Positions 41,292-49,231 of a DNA stretch of 54,809 nt are shown piece after piece (positions within the stretch are counted from its first letter, which is position 1; each line of letters opens with the position of its first letter). The notes beneath the pieces were generated by a model. That model was not told the DNA's origin, searched no databases, and saw nothing but the letters and a program-made list of their open reading frames with translations. A program made the translations under genes and the position numbers. Origin of the DNA: Alphaproteobacteria bacterium HGW-Alphaproteobacteria-4 (lineage in GTDB: Bacteria > Pseudomonadota > Alphaproteobacteria > Rhodobacterales > Rhodobacteraceae); the NCBI GenBank assembly GCA_002842855.1, contig PHEE01000017.1:1-54809 (forward strand). Direction: 5' to 3'.

Positions 41292-42970
41292 GCAGGCGAC
41301 CGCTCCGCACGGCCAAGAACGGCAGCGGTGATCGCGCCGCGGTTCCAACGGAAGTTCAGATGGCAGTTGGCGGCGTATTTCGACAGGCTGAAATCCAGCC
41401 CATTGGCCTCGTGCCCCGCGCGCTGCAGCAGGTCCATCTGTTTCATGGTCGCCGGGTCGTTCAGCCAGCGACGGCTCTTGATCGAGGCGGTCCCCGTCTC
41501 GGTGGCGCGCAGGAAATCGTCTGCGGCGGCGAGCGCCTGCACCCGGGTGCCGATGGCGAGCGGCCGGATCGCCCTGCCTTTCGGCTGTCCGAGCGCGTGC
41601 CAGAGCGCGCCATCATGGAACACCCCGGCCCAGCCATTGAACCCGCTCGCCATCATCGCCTGGCCGTCGCCATGCAAATCGCACCAGGCGAACGGGGACC
41701 GCTCCAGCAGGTCGATCTCCATCATGTCGAAGGCGGTCAGCAGTCGGGCCTCTGCTCGTTCCCGCGTGAAGACGTGACCGCAGAAATCGCAGACCGATGC
41801 TCCAAGCGGCAATTCAGCCTCACAGGTCGGGCACAGTTTCCACGGTGCCTGGCCGGGCTCAGGATCGTCCTCGTCGAGGGTGATCTCCTGTTCGAGCGAC
41901 CCGTGCCGCAGCGCCGCGCCCGCGAAGTCGAGCACGACGCAGTCGGTTTTCACGATGCCTGGGAAACGCGCGGGATCGACCCGCCGCAGACCGCGACCGA
42001 CTGCCTGGATGAAGGTGCCCTTGTGCAGCATGGGGCGCAGGATGCCGATGCAGCCGACGGGCTGGCTGTCGAAACCCTCGGTCAGGACCATGCAGTTCGT
42101 CAGCACCTGCACCTCGCCCCGGTCGAACCGGGCGATGAGGTCGGCGCGTGTCCGCGATGGCATCTCGCCCGAGATCGTCTCGGCTGTGACGCCGGCCGTG
42201 CGGAATGCCTCGGCAACTGCATCGGCATGGTCGACCGTCGCACAGAAGAAGATGGTGCGCCGGTCCGCTGCCTTCGCCTGCCAGTGTTCGACGACGGCCT
42301 CGTTCAGCACCGAGCGGTTCAGCACCTTGTCTGCCGCGCGCATGTCGAAATCGCCGGCGGTGGCGCCCAGCCCAGCCAGTTCGTCCTCGACGCCGAGATC
42401 GATGGTGTAGGTGCGCGGTGGCACCAGGAGACCGCGACCGATCAGCGTGCCGATCTTCAGATGATAGCCGACATTGCTGAAGGTGCGGCGCAGGCTGCGG
42501 CCATCGCCGCGACCCGGCGTGGCCGAGAGCCCGAGCAGCTTGATCTCCGGATTGAGCGCCCGGGCCTCGTCGATGATGGACTGATAGCTTTGCGCCGCGG
42601 AGCGGTGGCATTCGTCGATGACGAGATGCGAGACCGGCGCCATCCGCTCGCGCCGGTTGGCGCGCGCCAGGGTCTGGACGCTTCCGAAGACGATGCGGCC
42701 GTCCCAGTCGTCCTGCTCGGCCTTGACCACCGAGGTCGGCATTCCGGTGACAGTGCCGATGGCGCTGCGGTTCTGATCGATCAACTCGTCGGTGTGCTGC
42801 AGCACCAGAACGCGGTCGTGTTTGCGTTGCTCCAGTTCCTCGCCGATGTAGAAACCGGCGATGGCCGTCTTTCCCGCCCCGGTGGGCAGCACCAGCATGG
42901 TGTTGCCATGTGCGGCGGTGCGGTCTCGGGCGGCATCGACCGCCGCCCTCTGATAGTCGCGCGGAATCAT
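41288..42970 (-). CDS. DEAD/DEAH-box (SF2) helicase
   Basis: 560 residues. Motif I LPTGAGKTAI (28-37), motif II VIDECHRSAAQ, motif III LGLSATPGRGDG and motif VI QAVGRGLRRVD are complete. A zinc-ribbon CPTC...CDFC lies near residue 390, and the C-terminal 130 residues are phage-specific. Probable role in phage DNA replication or recombination with the AAA and single-strand-binding-like genes upstream in the same leftward operon. Confidence 0.92.
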   Translation of the reverse strand: MIPRDYQRAAVDAARDRTAAHGNTMLVLPTGAGKTAIAGFYIGEELEQRKHDRVLVLQHTDELIDQNRSAIGTVTGMPTSVVKAEQDDWDGRIVFGSVQTLARANRRERMAPVSHLVIDECHRSAAQSYQSIIDEARALNPEIKLLGLSATPGRGDGRSLRRTFSNVGYHLKIGTLIGRGLLVPPRTYTIDLGVEDELAGLGATAGDFDMRAADKVLNRSVLNEAVVEHWQAKAADRRTIFFCATVDHADAVAEAFRTAGVTAETISGEMPSRTRADLIARFDRGEVQVLTNCMVLTEGFDSQPVGCIGILRPMLHKGTFIQAVGRGLRRVDPARFPGIVKTDCVVLDFAGAALRHGSLEQEITLDEDDPEPGQAPWKLCPTCEAELPLGASVCDFCGHVFTRERAEARLLTAFDMMEIDLLERSPFAWCDLHGDGQAMMASGFNGWAGVFHDGALWHALGQPKGRAIRPLAIGTRVQALAAADDFLRATETGTASIKSRRWLNDPATMKQMDLLQRAGHEANGLDFSLSKYAANCHLNFRWNRGAITAAVLGRAERSPA

Positions 42971-42981
42971 GGCCGTCCCCC

Positions 42982-43617
42982 TCAGCGTGCCCAGAAGGGC
43001 GCGGAGCCGGAGGACGGCGCGCCCGACTGACTCATGCCGTTGTCCGCAAGCTGCTGGCCCGAGGCGGTGAACTGACCCTGCTGCGGTGGCTGGGGTACGC
43101 TGCCCATCACCCGAGCGTATTCGGCATGGTCGGCGCCGAGCGCGGCCTTAATGACGTTGCGCCCGGTGTCGTCGGACTTGTCCTTGTCGCGCTCGATGCC
43201 GATGCGCGCCACGAACTCCAGCCCGTTCAACTCGCCGAGGCTGCGGATCATCCGCGCGGCGCGGGCGGCGTTTGACTGGTCGTCGGCACGCACGCCGCGG
43301 GCGGATTCGAGGATGCCGCGGATCATGGCGCGCCCGCGGTTGCCGTAGGTGTCATCGCCGGGACCGCCCGCAGCTTTTCCGCGAAAGCCGATGCGCGTGT
43401 AGATGCGACGCCGCGCGAACGGCCCCTCCATCACGACTGCCTCGGTATTTAGGTAGAGGGCTGGGCTGGTCTTGCTCTGGGTCAGCCAGCCTTCCGGGCC
43501 CGCGCCGCCGGGGCGGACGGTGAGGCAGACCTTGACCAGCGTGTTGGCCGGAATGAGGTCGAAAGCGGCGTCCTGCGTGTCCGCGCCGTTGAAATCCATG
43601 TCGCTCGCCATTGTCAT
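42982..43617 (-). CDS. Probable single-strand DNA-binding or DUF669-like protein
   Basis: 211 residues from ATG 43617 (overlapping the ATPase stop) or 209 from ATG 43611, which has better spacing to AGGAG. Beta-rich centre (LVKVCLTVRPGGAGPEGWLT, YLNTEAVVMEGPFARRRIYT, LEFVARIGIERDKDKSDDTG). The C-terminus is Gln/Ser/Gly-rich (PQPPQQGQFTASGQQLADN) and disordered, as in single-strand DNA-binding proteins. Its place next to a Sak4-like ATPase and a helicase supports a recombination or replication role. The family is a guess from pattern. Confidence 0.55.
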   Translation of the reverse strand: MTMASDMDFNGADTQDAAFDLIPANTLVKVCLTVRPGGAGPEGWLTQSKTSPALYLNTEAVVMEGPFARRRIYTRIGFRGKAAGGPGDDTYGNRGRAMIRGILESARGVRADDQSNAARAARMIRSLGELNGLEFVARIGIERDKDKSDDTGRNVIKAALGADHAEYARVMGSVPQPPQQGQFTASGQQLADNGMSQSGAPSSGSAPFWAR

Positions 43618-44510
43618 GCTCCTTTCGTCGTCGGGGGATTGGGTGCGGTGGCGGCCGCGGGCAGATCGAAGTTCAGGCGGGCAGCGCCATCGGGGCGCGG
43701 ACCACGGATCTTCGCCATGAGCCGCCCGAGATGGGCGGGCTCGATCATCGACAACCGGCCGCTGCGGTCCTTCGCAGGCAGGCCGAAATCGTTGATGGTG
43801 GTGCAGATGAATGCCCTGAACGGGTCACCCTTCTCGGGGCGCAGTTCGGTTAGGGTCACGACTTCGTCGACGATGCCGGGCAATTCGAGGCCGGTCTTCG
43901 ATCCCTCGATCTGCATCGAGAAGAAAGGCTTGCCGAAGTCGTCGAGCTTGCGGTCGAGAAGACCGACCAGCCAGATGTTCTTGGCGGGCGTGTGCTGCAG
44001 ATGCGTGAGCCATCCGATCATCTCCTGGCCGAGCAACCCGTAGGTCGCGCGGAGATCCGGCTTGCCGGTGCGGTCGGACTGGGCCTGGGATTGGCCCTTG
44101 CACCACTGAAGGCAGATGCGAGAGGCGACGGAGATGCTGTCGACGAAGACCGTGTCGTACTTGTCGAGTTGGCTGGCGGGACCGAAGGCCGCGCAGACCC
44201 GCGCGAAGTGTCCGGGCCCATAGGACTGGTCGTCCCGCATGGCCGGGTTGGCGCCGCCGATCCAGGCGGCGAGATCGCGGGCGACCTCCCAATCGCGGAT
44301 GCGGATCTCGTCGCCAGGCCAGCCCTGCACGGCCAGCTCGCCCGCCTCGAGGTTCAGGAAAAGCGTTCGCTGCGGATCGAGGGTCAGCAGCTGCGTGGTC
44401 TTGCCGATGCCGGAGGTGCCCGTGAGCACCCCCTTGATGCCGCGCGCCTCGCGCAGGCGTTCGTCGGCCGTGATGATGCGGAGCGGCCCGCCGCCAAAGG
44501 GGGCGCTCAC
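43614..44510 (-). CDS. AAA_24/Sak4-like ATP-binding protein
   Basis: 298 residues. Walker A GTSGIGKTTQ is at about residues 31-40; Walker B-like DTVFVDSISVAS follows, with VGLLDRKLDD later. It resembles the RecA-fold phage nucleotide-binding protein family (AAA_24), which includes Sak4-type annealing proteins that work with a phage single-strand-binding protein. That partner would be the downstream gene. C-terminus low-complexity. Confidence 0.8.
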   Translation of the reverse strand: MSAPFGGGPLRIITADERLREARGIKGVLTGTSGIGKTTQLLTLDPQRTLFLNLEAGELAVQGWPGDEIRIRDWEVARDLAAWIGGANPAMRDDQSYGPGHFARVCAAFGPASQLDKYDTVFVDSISVASRICLQWCKGQSQAQSDRTGKPDLRATYGLLGQEMIGWLTHLQHTPAKNIWLVGLLDRKLDDFGKPFFSMQIEGSKTGLELPGIVDEVVTLTELRPEKGDPFRAFICTTINDFGLPAKDRSGRLSMIEPAHLGRLMAKIRGPRPDGAARLNFDLPAAATAPNPPTTKGA

Positions 44511-44800
44511 TTGCCGCCCTCCAGATCCCGCACAGCGGCCGAAATGGCGATGTCCGCGCCACAGGCGCCTTGGCGGCGCGCCATCTTCAACACGTCGCCA
44601 AGCGCACTCGTCAGCCGGTAGAGCTCGGACTGCTGCCGCGCCAGGGCGACAAGCGCGAACTCGATGTCGTCCACGGTGGCGCGCTCGATCGGCACCGCGC
44701 GGTTCGGCCTGTCAGACAGGGCCGGAACGTTGACCGTGTCGGGGATCGCCTCCATCCAGCTCGACTGGCGCAGGCGTTTCAGGGGGGAAGTCGTGAACAT
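44507..44800 (-). CDS. Hypothetical protein upstream of the AAA ATPase
   Basis: 97 residues, overlapping the ATPase start by four bases (ATGA), so a real gene. A helical middle (VDDIEFALVALARQQSELYR, LTSALGDVLKMARRQ) and two Cys. No family recognised. First gene of the leftward helicase/ATPase operon; the promoter should lie in 44801-44978, where no clear element is seen. Confidence 0.55.
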   Translation of the reverse strand: MFTTSPLKRLRQSSWMEAIPDTVNVPALSDRPNRAVPIERATVDDIEFALVALARQQSELYRLTSALGDVLKMARRQGACGADIAISAAVRDLEGGK

Positions 44801-44978
44801 GGTGATGCTCCGTGTTTTCGTCGGTTGGTGTCCAGGGATCGTCGGGAAGACTGCTGCCGGGCCTGACGCCGCCCTGGAGCTTGCGGTCGGAGTGTTTCCC
44901 CGCGTGGGGGTGTTGCATTCCTCCGAGGGCCCGGCATGAAACTTGGTGGAACCGGGTCATCGCCGGTCCTGTTGTCAC
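44801..44978. other. Spacer between leftward replication operon and sigma-like gene
   Basis: No gene with family support. The region probably holds the promoter for the leftward genes below 44800, but no -35/-10 pair is convincing. Confidence 0.4.
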
Positions 44979-45590
44979 CTACCGGCGGGCCTCCGAGACT
45001 GTCGGGGCGGCGCCGAGATATGCGGCGAGATCAAGCGCCTCGGCCGCCTTCCGGATCGTGCCGAGCCGGGCGTAGACTGTGCTGCGATGGATCCCGAGGG
45101 CCTCGGCTGCCTCCGTCGGCGACATGTCGATCAGCGCCAGCGCGACATCCCTGCAGGTCGGTGTCAGCCCTGCAAGAAGGCGCCGGACATCGCGGACCAG
45201 CCCGAACGCCTCGTCCGGTGCACGCGCGACGGCGGCGTGCAGCGCCACACTGTCAGGCAGGGTTTCCGCGAGCGGCAGCGTCTCGTCATCGCCGCGACCC
45301 TCGGACGGAGTCTCGAAGTCGACCCACGCCCGCTCGGCCCGAAGGCGTTCGGTCGGCGCGGCCAGCGTGGCGATGCGGTTCGCCAGAACGCGGTCTGCGA
45401 ACGTGTCGTACTGACCGCGGGAGGGGTCGAACCTGTCATCCCGGCGATAGAGGTGCAGACGCAGGTCCTGCTTGATGTCCTCGGCGTCCATGCCGGGGAC
45501 CGAACCTGATCGAGCAAGTCGTTCGGCCCGGATGATGATGTTGCGGGAGACGCGCGAGCGCGCGTCGCAAATGGGGTGGAAACGCTCCAT
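44979..45590 (-). CDS. Sigma-70-like / ECF-like phage transcription factor
   Basis: 203 residues. The N-terminal half (DAEDIKQDLRLHLYRRDDRF, QYDTFADRVLANRIATL) resembles the sigma region 2 fold. The C-terminal part (LTPTCRDVALALIDMSPTEAAEALGIHRSTVYARLGTIR) is a region-4 type helix-turn-helix. It is a likely regulator of phage transcription, perhaps of late genes. The spacer to the next operon (45591-45758) holds a terminator at 45692-45725. Confidence 0.78.
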   Translation of the reverse strand: MERFHPICDARSRVSRNIIIRAERLARSGSVPGMDAEDIKQDLRLHLYRRDDRFDPSRGQYDTFADRVLANRIATLAAPTERLRAERAWVDFETPSEGRGDDETLPLAETLPDSVALHAAVARAPDEAFGLVRDVRRLLAGLTPTCRDVALALIDMSPTEAAEALGIHRSTVYARLGTIRKAAEALDLAAYLGAAPTVSEARR

Positions 45591-45691
45591 GAAGTTTCGC
45601 CTTCGTCCAGGTGGACGGGCACGCGGCCCGAGTGACCGGGACCGGCGAAAATTCGTTGGAGCGGCGGCCTTGGCGGGCTCAGCACAAAGAG

Positions 45692-45725
45692 AAGCCGCTG
45701 AAACCCGGTTGGATTTCAGCGGCTT
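45692..45725 (-). terminator. Terminator of the two-gene unknown operon
   Basis: AAGCCGCTGAAA and TTTCAGCGGCTT form a perfect 12-bp stem with a 10-base loop. On the minus strand it is followed by the T-rich CTCTTTGTG. It lies 34 bases beyond the stop of the gene at 45759. Confidence 0.7.
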
Positions 45726-45758
45726 GAGAGGCGAACTTTTTCGAAGAAATTCTTGACG

Positions 45759-46889
45759 TCAGCCAGCGAATTTTCGCGGGGACTGGCCCAGCTTGCCTTG
45801 CTGGAGGTCGTCGGCGTTCGCCACGAAACGGGCGACATACTCATCCCCGACCGTGGGCAGCGGCTCTTCTGCAATCCCGAAGGCGGCTCGCAGCACTTTG
45901 GAAAGCGCCTGCTTCTGTTTCTGGTGCTTCGAGGTGTCGGTGCTCTTCGCATGATGGACGGGGAGCCGACCGCCCTGCATCGCGAACGCCTTCAGATAGG
46001 TCCACGCCGCTTTCGGCTTGCCATTCTTGGCGCTCTTCAGCCCGAGCCCATCGGGCTCGAACCTCCGGGTCTCGCCCCGGAAACTCACGTTAACGACTTC
46101 ATCGGCGACGAAGCGGATCCCGATTTCCTCCCATCGCGCGTTGCTCGGCAGCGCCCACGCCAGGTTGGAGACTGCGTTATCCGTCCCGCTCACGATCTGA
46201 GCGCGCAGATCGGCGAACACGACGGTCGATGGCTGGCAAGGCTGCAATTGCCCGCGGTCATCAAGGTGGACCAGATCCTCAAGCGCCATGCGCACGACGC
46301 CTTCGCGATCCAGAGCGGCGGCAAGTTGCGGCGGGATTGATGACGATGTCGGGGCCAGCAGCAGTTTGGGTCCCGGGTGGGCAATCACGTCGTCAAATTG
46401 CGCCACGTCCTCGCGTGCAAGCGGCCCCGGCACCGTCAGGAAAACAGGAAAACCCCGGCCTGCAAACACATCATGTGAGCCGATCCTGAAGACCAGTCGA
46501 CGGTCGAAACTTGCAGGACGGTCGGACAGGTCGAATGCTGCGGCGATGCTGCGCGCCAACCCGACACGGTCGAGGCCGTAGATCATGATGTCGTTCTTGT
46601 TCAGGTCGAGATCGGCGCAGGCCTTGGGGCTGTCACCACAGACAGCGCGGATGGTGCCGTCGTCGTGGTGCACGACTCGGCGGGGGCAACCCTCGCCGCC
46701 CGGTGAAGGACAGGCGATGCTCGTCGCTGGCGTTCCGGTCGATCGCACCAGTGGCAGAGGACAGCCGGACTCGTTGACAACCACGCAGCCGAATTCATCG
46801 CCCAACAGGCTGGCCCATTCGCGCCGGTCGGTCGCTGCATCGGTCAGCGCGTCAAGCGTCTTCCAGAACTTCGAAATCCTCATCGCCAT
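45759..46889 (-). CDS. Unrecognised protein with Cys cluster (operon gene B)
   Basis: 376 residues from ATG 46889, with ATG 46883 as alternative; it overlaps the end of gene A by 38 bases. After a helical start (RISKFWKTLDALTDAATDRR) comes a Cys cluster: CPSPGGEGCPRR, then AVCGDSPKACADL (C-x7-C-x15-C-x6-C), which could hold zinc or an iron-sulfur group or sense a ligand. Later parts (FPVFLTVPGPLA, DDVIAHPGPKLLLAPT) look like an alpha/beta domain, and the last third is basic and helical (GLGLKSAKNGKPKAAWTYLK, HQKQKQALSKVLRAAFG). The C-terminal third may bind DNA. I do not recognise the family. Confidence 0.65.
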   Translation of the reverse strand: MAMRISKFWKTLDALTDAATDRREWASLLGDEFGCVVVNESGCPLPLVRSTGTPATSIACPSPGGEGCPRRVVHHDDGTIRAVCGDSPKACADLDLNKNDIMIYGLDRVGLARSIAAAFDLSDRPASFDRRLVFRIGSHDVFAGRGFPVFLTVPGPLAREDVAQFDDVIAHPGPKLLLAPTSSSIPPQLAAALDREGVVRMALEDLVHLDDRGQLQPCQPSTVVFADLRAQIVSGTDNAVSNLAWALPSNARWEEIGIRFVADEVVNVSFRGETRRFEPDGLGLKSAKNGKPKAAWTYLKAFAMQGGRLPVHHAKSTDTSKHQKQKQALSKVLRAAFGIAEEPLPTVGDEYVARFVANADDLQQGKLGQSPRKFAG

Positions 46890-48051
46890 CCGCCCCTGCC
46901 GGAATCGCCCAGAACCCGCGCGCCTTGAGCCAGGCCTCGATGACTTCTTCGTCCGAGTCCCGTTCATACCTTGCGATGTTCGCCGGCCTGATCGTCACGG
47001 ACCGCTCCTTCTTGCTGTCCTTGAACGCAAACTTGAAAGTCGCGTGCGTGAACGAGCCGCCAGAAAGCCGTTTCTCCCAATTCTCGTCAAACGACTTGAA
47101 CAAATCCTCGCACTTGCGGATCTCCATTTCGGAGATCTTCCCCGGCCAGCGACGGCCAAACTCCACGAAACGTACGCCGGCAATACCCTCGACATCGCCA
47201 TGGGCCATCGAATCCGGACCGAGTTCGCGCAGCGGATCCAGCGTGTAACGCTCGGAACGATCGAAGTAGTCTTCGCTGCCGAACAACGCCTCGCCAAAGA
47301 CCTTGAGGTAAAGTTCCCGCTCGCCCTTGGTGCCTGCGTTTACGCCGATCTCGTCGGTCACGCTGTCGTAGATCAGCACGTCATGTTGTTGTGGCCGATA
47401 GAACGCGATCCCGCTTTCACCGTCGTCCTGGTGCTTGCCTTCCCGGCGCATCGGCATGCCGTGCCGTACGAGTAGCCAGATCTTCTCGCCTCGCGGAAAC
47501 GCGAATATCCGGCTGTTTCGGCCGCGTCGCTTCACCTCGAACCAGTTGTCCATCCGGTCCTGCATGGTTTTCGCAATGGCGTCCGTGATGGACGGGAGCT
47601 CTGCGGCCTTTTTCTTCGGGCGGGAACCGGCGAAATACATGAAATTGGAACGCTGAAACGCCACCGTTTCGGCATGCTGGCGCTGCAGCAGCATGGGCTG
47701 CGCAAGCCAGATCTGGACCGAGACATCGGCTACCGAGACCTCGTGATCCTTGTCGATCTCGATTCCGGCAGCTGCGGCACGGTCGAGCAGTTCGTCCATC
47801 GCCTCATGGGACGCGGTTTCGTGCACGTAATAGAGCGCGTTGACCATGTCCTCGGGCACCGACGCGTCCGGATTCATCAGGACACCCGCGATGGCTTCGA
47901 GCGGCATGTCATCTGTCGACCATGCGGCGAGGTCGAGTTTGCGGGACTGAAAGTAGTCCTTCCAAGGCTCAAGAAATGCCTTCAGTCGCGCGGGCGCGAT
48001 CTGCTTGAGGCGATCCGGGTTGCTGAAAATCCTCGGGTTAAATGCTGGCAT
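46852..48051 (-). CDS. Unrecognised protein (operon gene A)
   Basis: 399 residues from ATG 48051. No known domain seen. Features: helical N-terminus (NPDRLKQIAPARLKAFLEPW), a His/Glu-rich helix (YYVHETASHEAMDELLDRAA), a basic patch (GSRPKKKAAELPS), a beta segment (SRIFAFPRGEKIWLLVRHGM), then DVLIYDSVTDEIGVNAGTKG and a GEALFGSEDYFDRSERYTLD stretch, and an acidic end (GADGDEDFEVLEDA). It overlaps gene B by 38 bases, so the two proteins are made together. The pair runs against the neighbouring rightward replication operon and has its own terminator, like a self-contained defence, regulatory or toxin-type cassette. Function unassigned. Confidence 0.65.
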   Translation of the reverse strand: MPAFNPRIFSNPDRLKQIAPARLKAFLEPWKDYFQSRKLDLAAWSTDDMPLEAIAGVLMNPDASVPEDMVNALYYVHETASHEAMDELLDRAAAAGIEIDKDHEVSVADVSVQIWLAQPMLLQRQHAETVAFQRSNFMYFAGSRPKKKAAELPSITDAIAKTMQDRMDNWFEVKRRGRNSRIFAFPRGEKIWLLVRHGMPMRREGKHQDDGESGIAFYRPQQHDVLIYDSVTDEIGVNAGTKGERELYLKVFGEALFGSEDYFDRSERYTLDPLRELGPDSMAHGDVEGIAGVRFVEFGRRWPGKISEMEIRKCEDLFKSFDENWEKRLSGGSFTHATFKFAFKDSKKERSVTIRPANIARYERDSDEEVIEAWLKARGFWAIPAGADGDEDFEVLEDA

Positions 48052-48201
48052 CCGCCTCGCTGCTCCTGAAATTGTTACGGTCAGCAAGATTAGGAAGGAA
48101 TCTCGCTCGCCACAAGATTGTGTTCCCGTAAGGTTCTGTGCGCGCCATCCGACAGTCCGTCACCCCCGCCGGTAGGTGAGGAGAGCATCTGGAGCTCTCC
48201 C
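48052..48201. promoter_or_regulatory. Divergent promoter region
   Basis: 150 bases between the leftward unknown operon and the rightward replication operon. GTTACGG (near 48076) and CCGTAAG (near 48126) are nearly inverted, about 40 bases apart, which could mark a shared operator. No -35/-10 is secure. Confidence 0.35.
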
Positions 48202-48282
48202 ATGAACAGCATCTATCCAACGCACCGCGCCATCCCGCATTCCCGCACGCCGGCGTCACCCTTCCTCGGGGTGGGCGCATGA
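48202..48282 (+). CDS. Tiny leader ORF of the replication operon
   Basis: 26 codons from ATG 48202, seven bases after GGAG, ending in TGA 48280-48282, which overlaps the ATG of the next gene (ATGA). The peptide (MNSIYPTHRAIPHSRTPASP...) has no known family. The strong ribosome site and overlap suggest it is translated and may set the translation of the downstream gene. Confidence 0.4.
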   Translation: MNSIYPTHRAIPHSRTPASPFLGVGA

Positions 48283-48485
48283 TCGATCCTGACCAACGTG
48301 AACAGGCCGCTTTGCGCGCCGCCTTGAAGAACATGGCTGAACTCATGGCCGAGATCGGATGGACCACGCGGTTCGCCGATCTCAGCGAAGCCCAAGCGCT
48401 CGCGCTTACGACGGCCGCCGTCGACGGGTTCCAGGAGGCGATGCAGACCAGCGCGCCCCGGCCCGATCCGGAGGTGCCGTTCTGA
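48279..48485 (+). CDS. DUF6511-like small protein
   Basis: 68 residues. DQREQAALRAALKNMAELMAEIGWTTRF and DLSEAQALALTTAAVDGFQEAM match the small helical family (DUF6511) placed before a Cas4-like nuclease in related prophages. Ends EVPF. The stop shares a base with the next ATG. Role unknown, probably replication-related. Confidence 0.7.
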   Translation: MIDPDQREQAALRAALKNMAELMAEIGWTTRFADLSEAQALALTTAAVDGFQEAMQTSAPRPDPEVPF

Positions 48486-49231
48486 TGGACGCCGGTTTCG
48501 ACTTCAACCATCGGGAGAAGCCGCCCAGTTTCGCGGACGCCGTCAATGCCTGCATCGACACCGCCCTCGTGGCGGAACAGGCCGAACGTCCCCAACGCGA
48601 CTATCTCGGGGGAAGCCGGCTGGGTGACATCTGCCAGCGCAGGCTGCAGTACGAATACCTGAAGACGCCGAAGGACCCGGGCGCCGGGTTCTCGGGCAAG
48701 TCCCTGCGGATCTTCGCGCTCGGGCACGTTCTCGAGGACCTGGCCATCGCCTGGCTGCGCAAGGCCGGCTTCGATCTTCGCACGCGCAATCGACATGGCG
48801 ATCAATTCGGCTTTTCGGTCGTGGGCGGACGTGTGCAAGGCCATGCCGACGGGGTGGTCGTCGCCGCGCCGAACGGCATGGCTGTTCCTGCGCTCTGGGA
48901 GTGCAAATCGGCGAACGCCAAGAACTGGCGGGAAATCGCGAAGCACGGCGTCGGAAAGGCCAAGCCGGTCTACGCCGCGCAGATCGCGCTCTACCAGGCC
49001 TATCTCGGCCTGACCGAGGCGCCCGCGCTCTTCACGGCGATCAACAAGGACACGTGCGAGATCTGGCACGAACTCGTGCCGTTCGATGCCGCACTCGCCC
49101 AGTCCGCCAGCGACAAGGCGGTGACGATCCTGCGCGCCTGTGATGCGGGCGAACTTCTTCCCCGCCACACGGCCGACCCCGACCACTTCGAATGCCGCTT
49201 CTGTGCGTGGCGGGAACGGTGCTGGGCATGA
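48485..49231 (+). CDS. PD-(D/E)XK nuclease with Cas4-like iron-sulfur cysteines
   Basis: 248 residues. The catalytic core is VQGHADGVVV (Asp122) followed by WECKSAN (Glu139, Lys141). One Cys near the N-terminus (GDICQRRLQYEYL, Cys50) and three at the C-terminus (ECRFCAWRERCWA, C-x2-C-x5-C) are spaced as in Cas4/AddB-type 4Fe-4S nucleases. It may process DNA ends in replication or recombination. Coupled to the primase gene (ATGA). Confidence 0.88.
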   Translation: MDAGFDFNHREKPPSFADAVNACIDTALVAEQAERPQRDYLGGSRLGDICQRRLQYEYLKTPKDPGAGFSGKSLRIFALGHVLEDLAIAWLRKAGFDLRTRNRHGDQFGFSVVGGRVQGHADGVVVAAPNGMAVPALWECKSANAKNWREIAKHGVGKAKPVYAAQIALYQAYLGLTEAPALFTAINKDTCEIWHELVPFDAALAQSASDKAVTILRACDAGELLPRHTADPDHFECRFCAWRERCWA

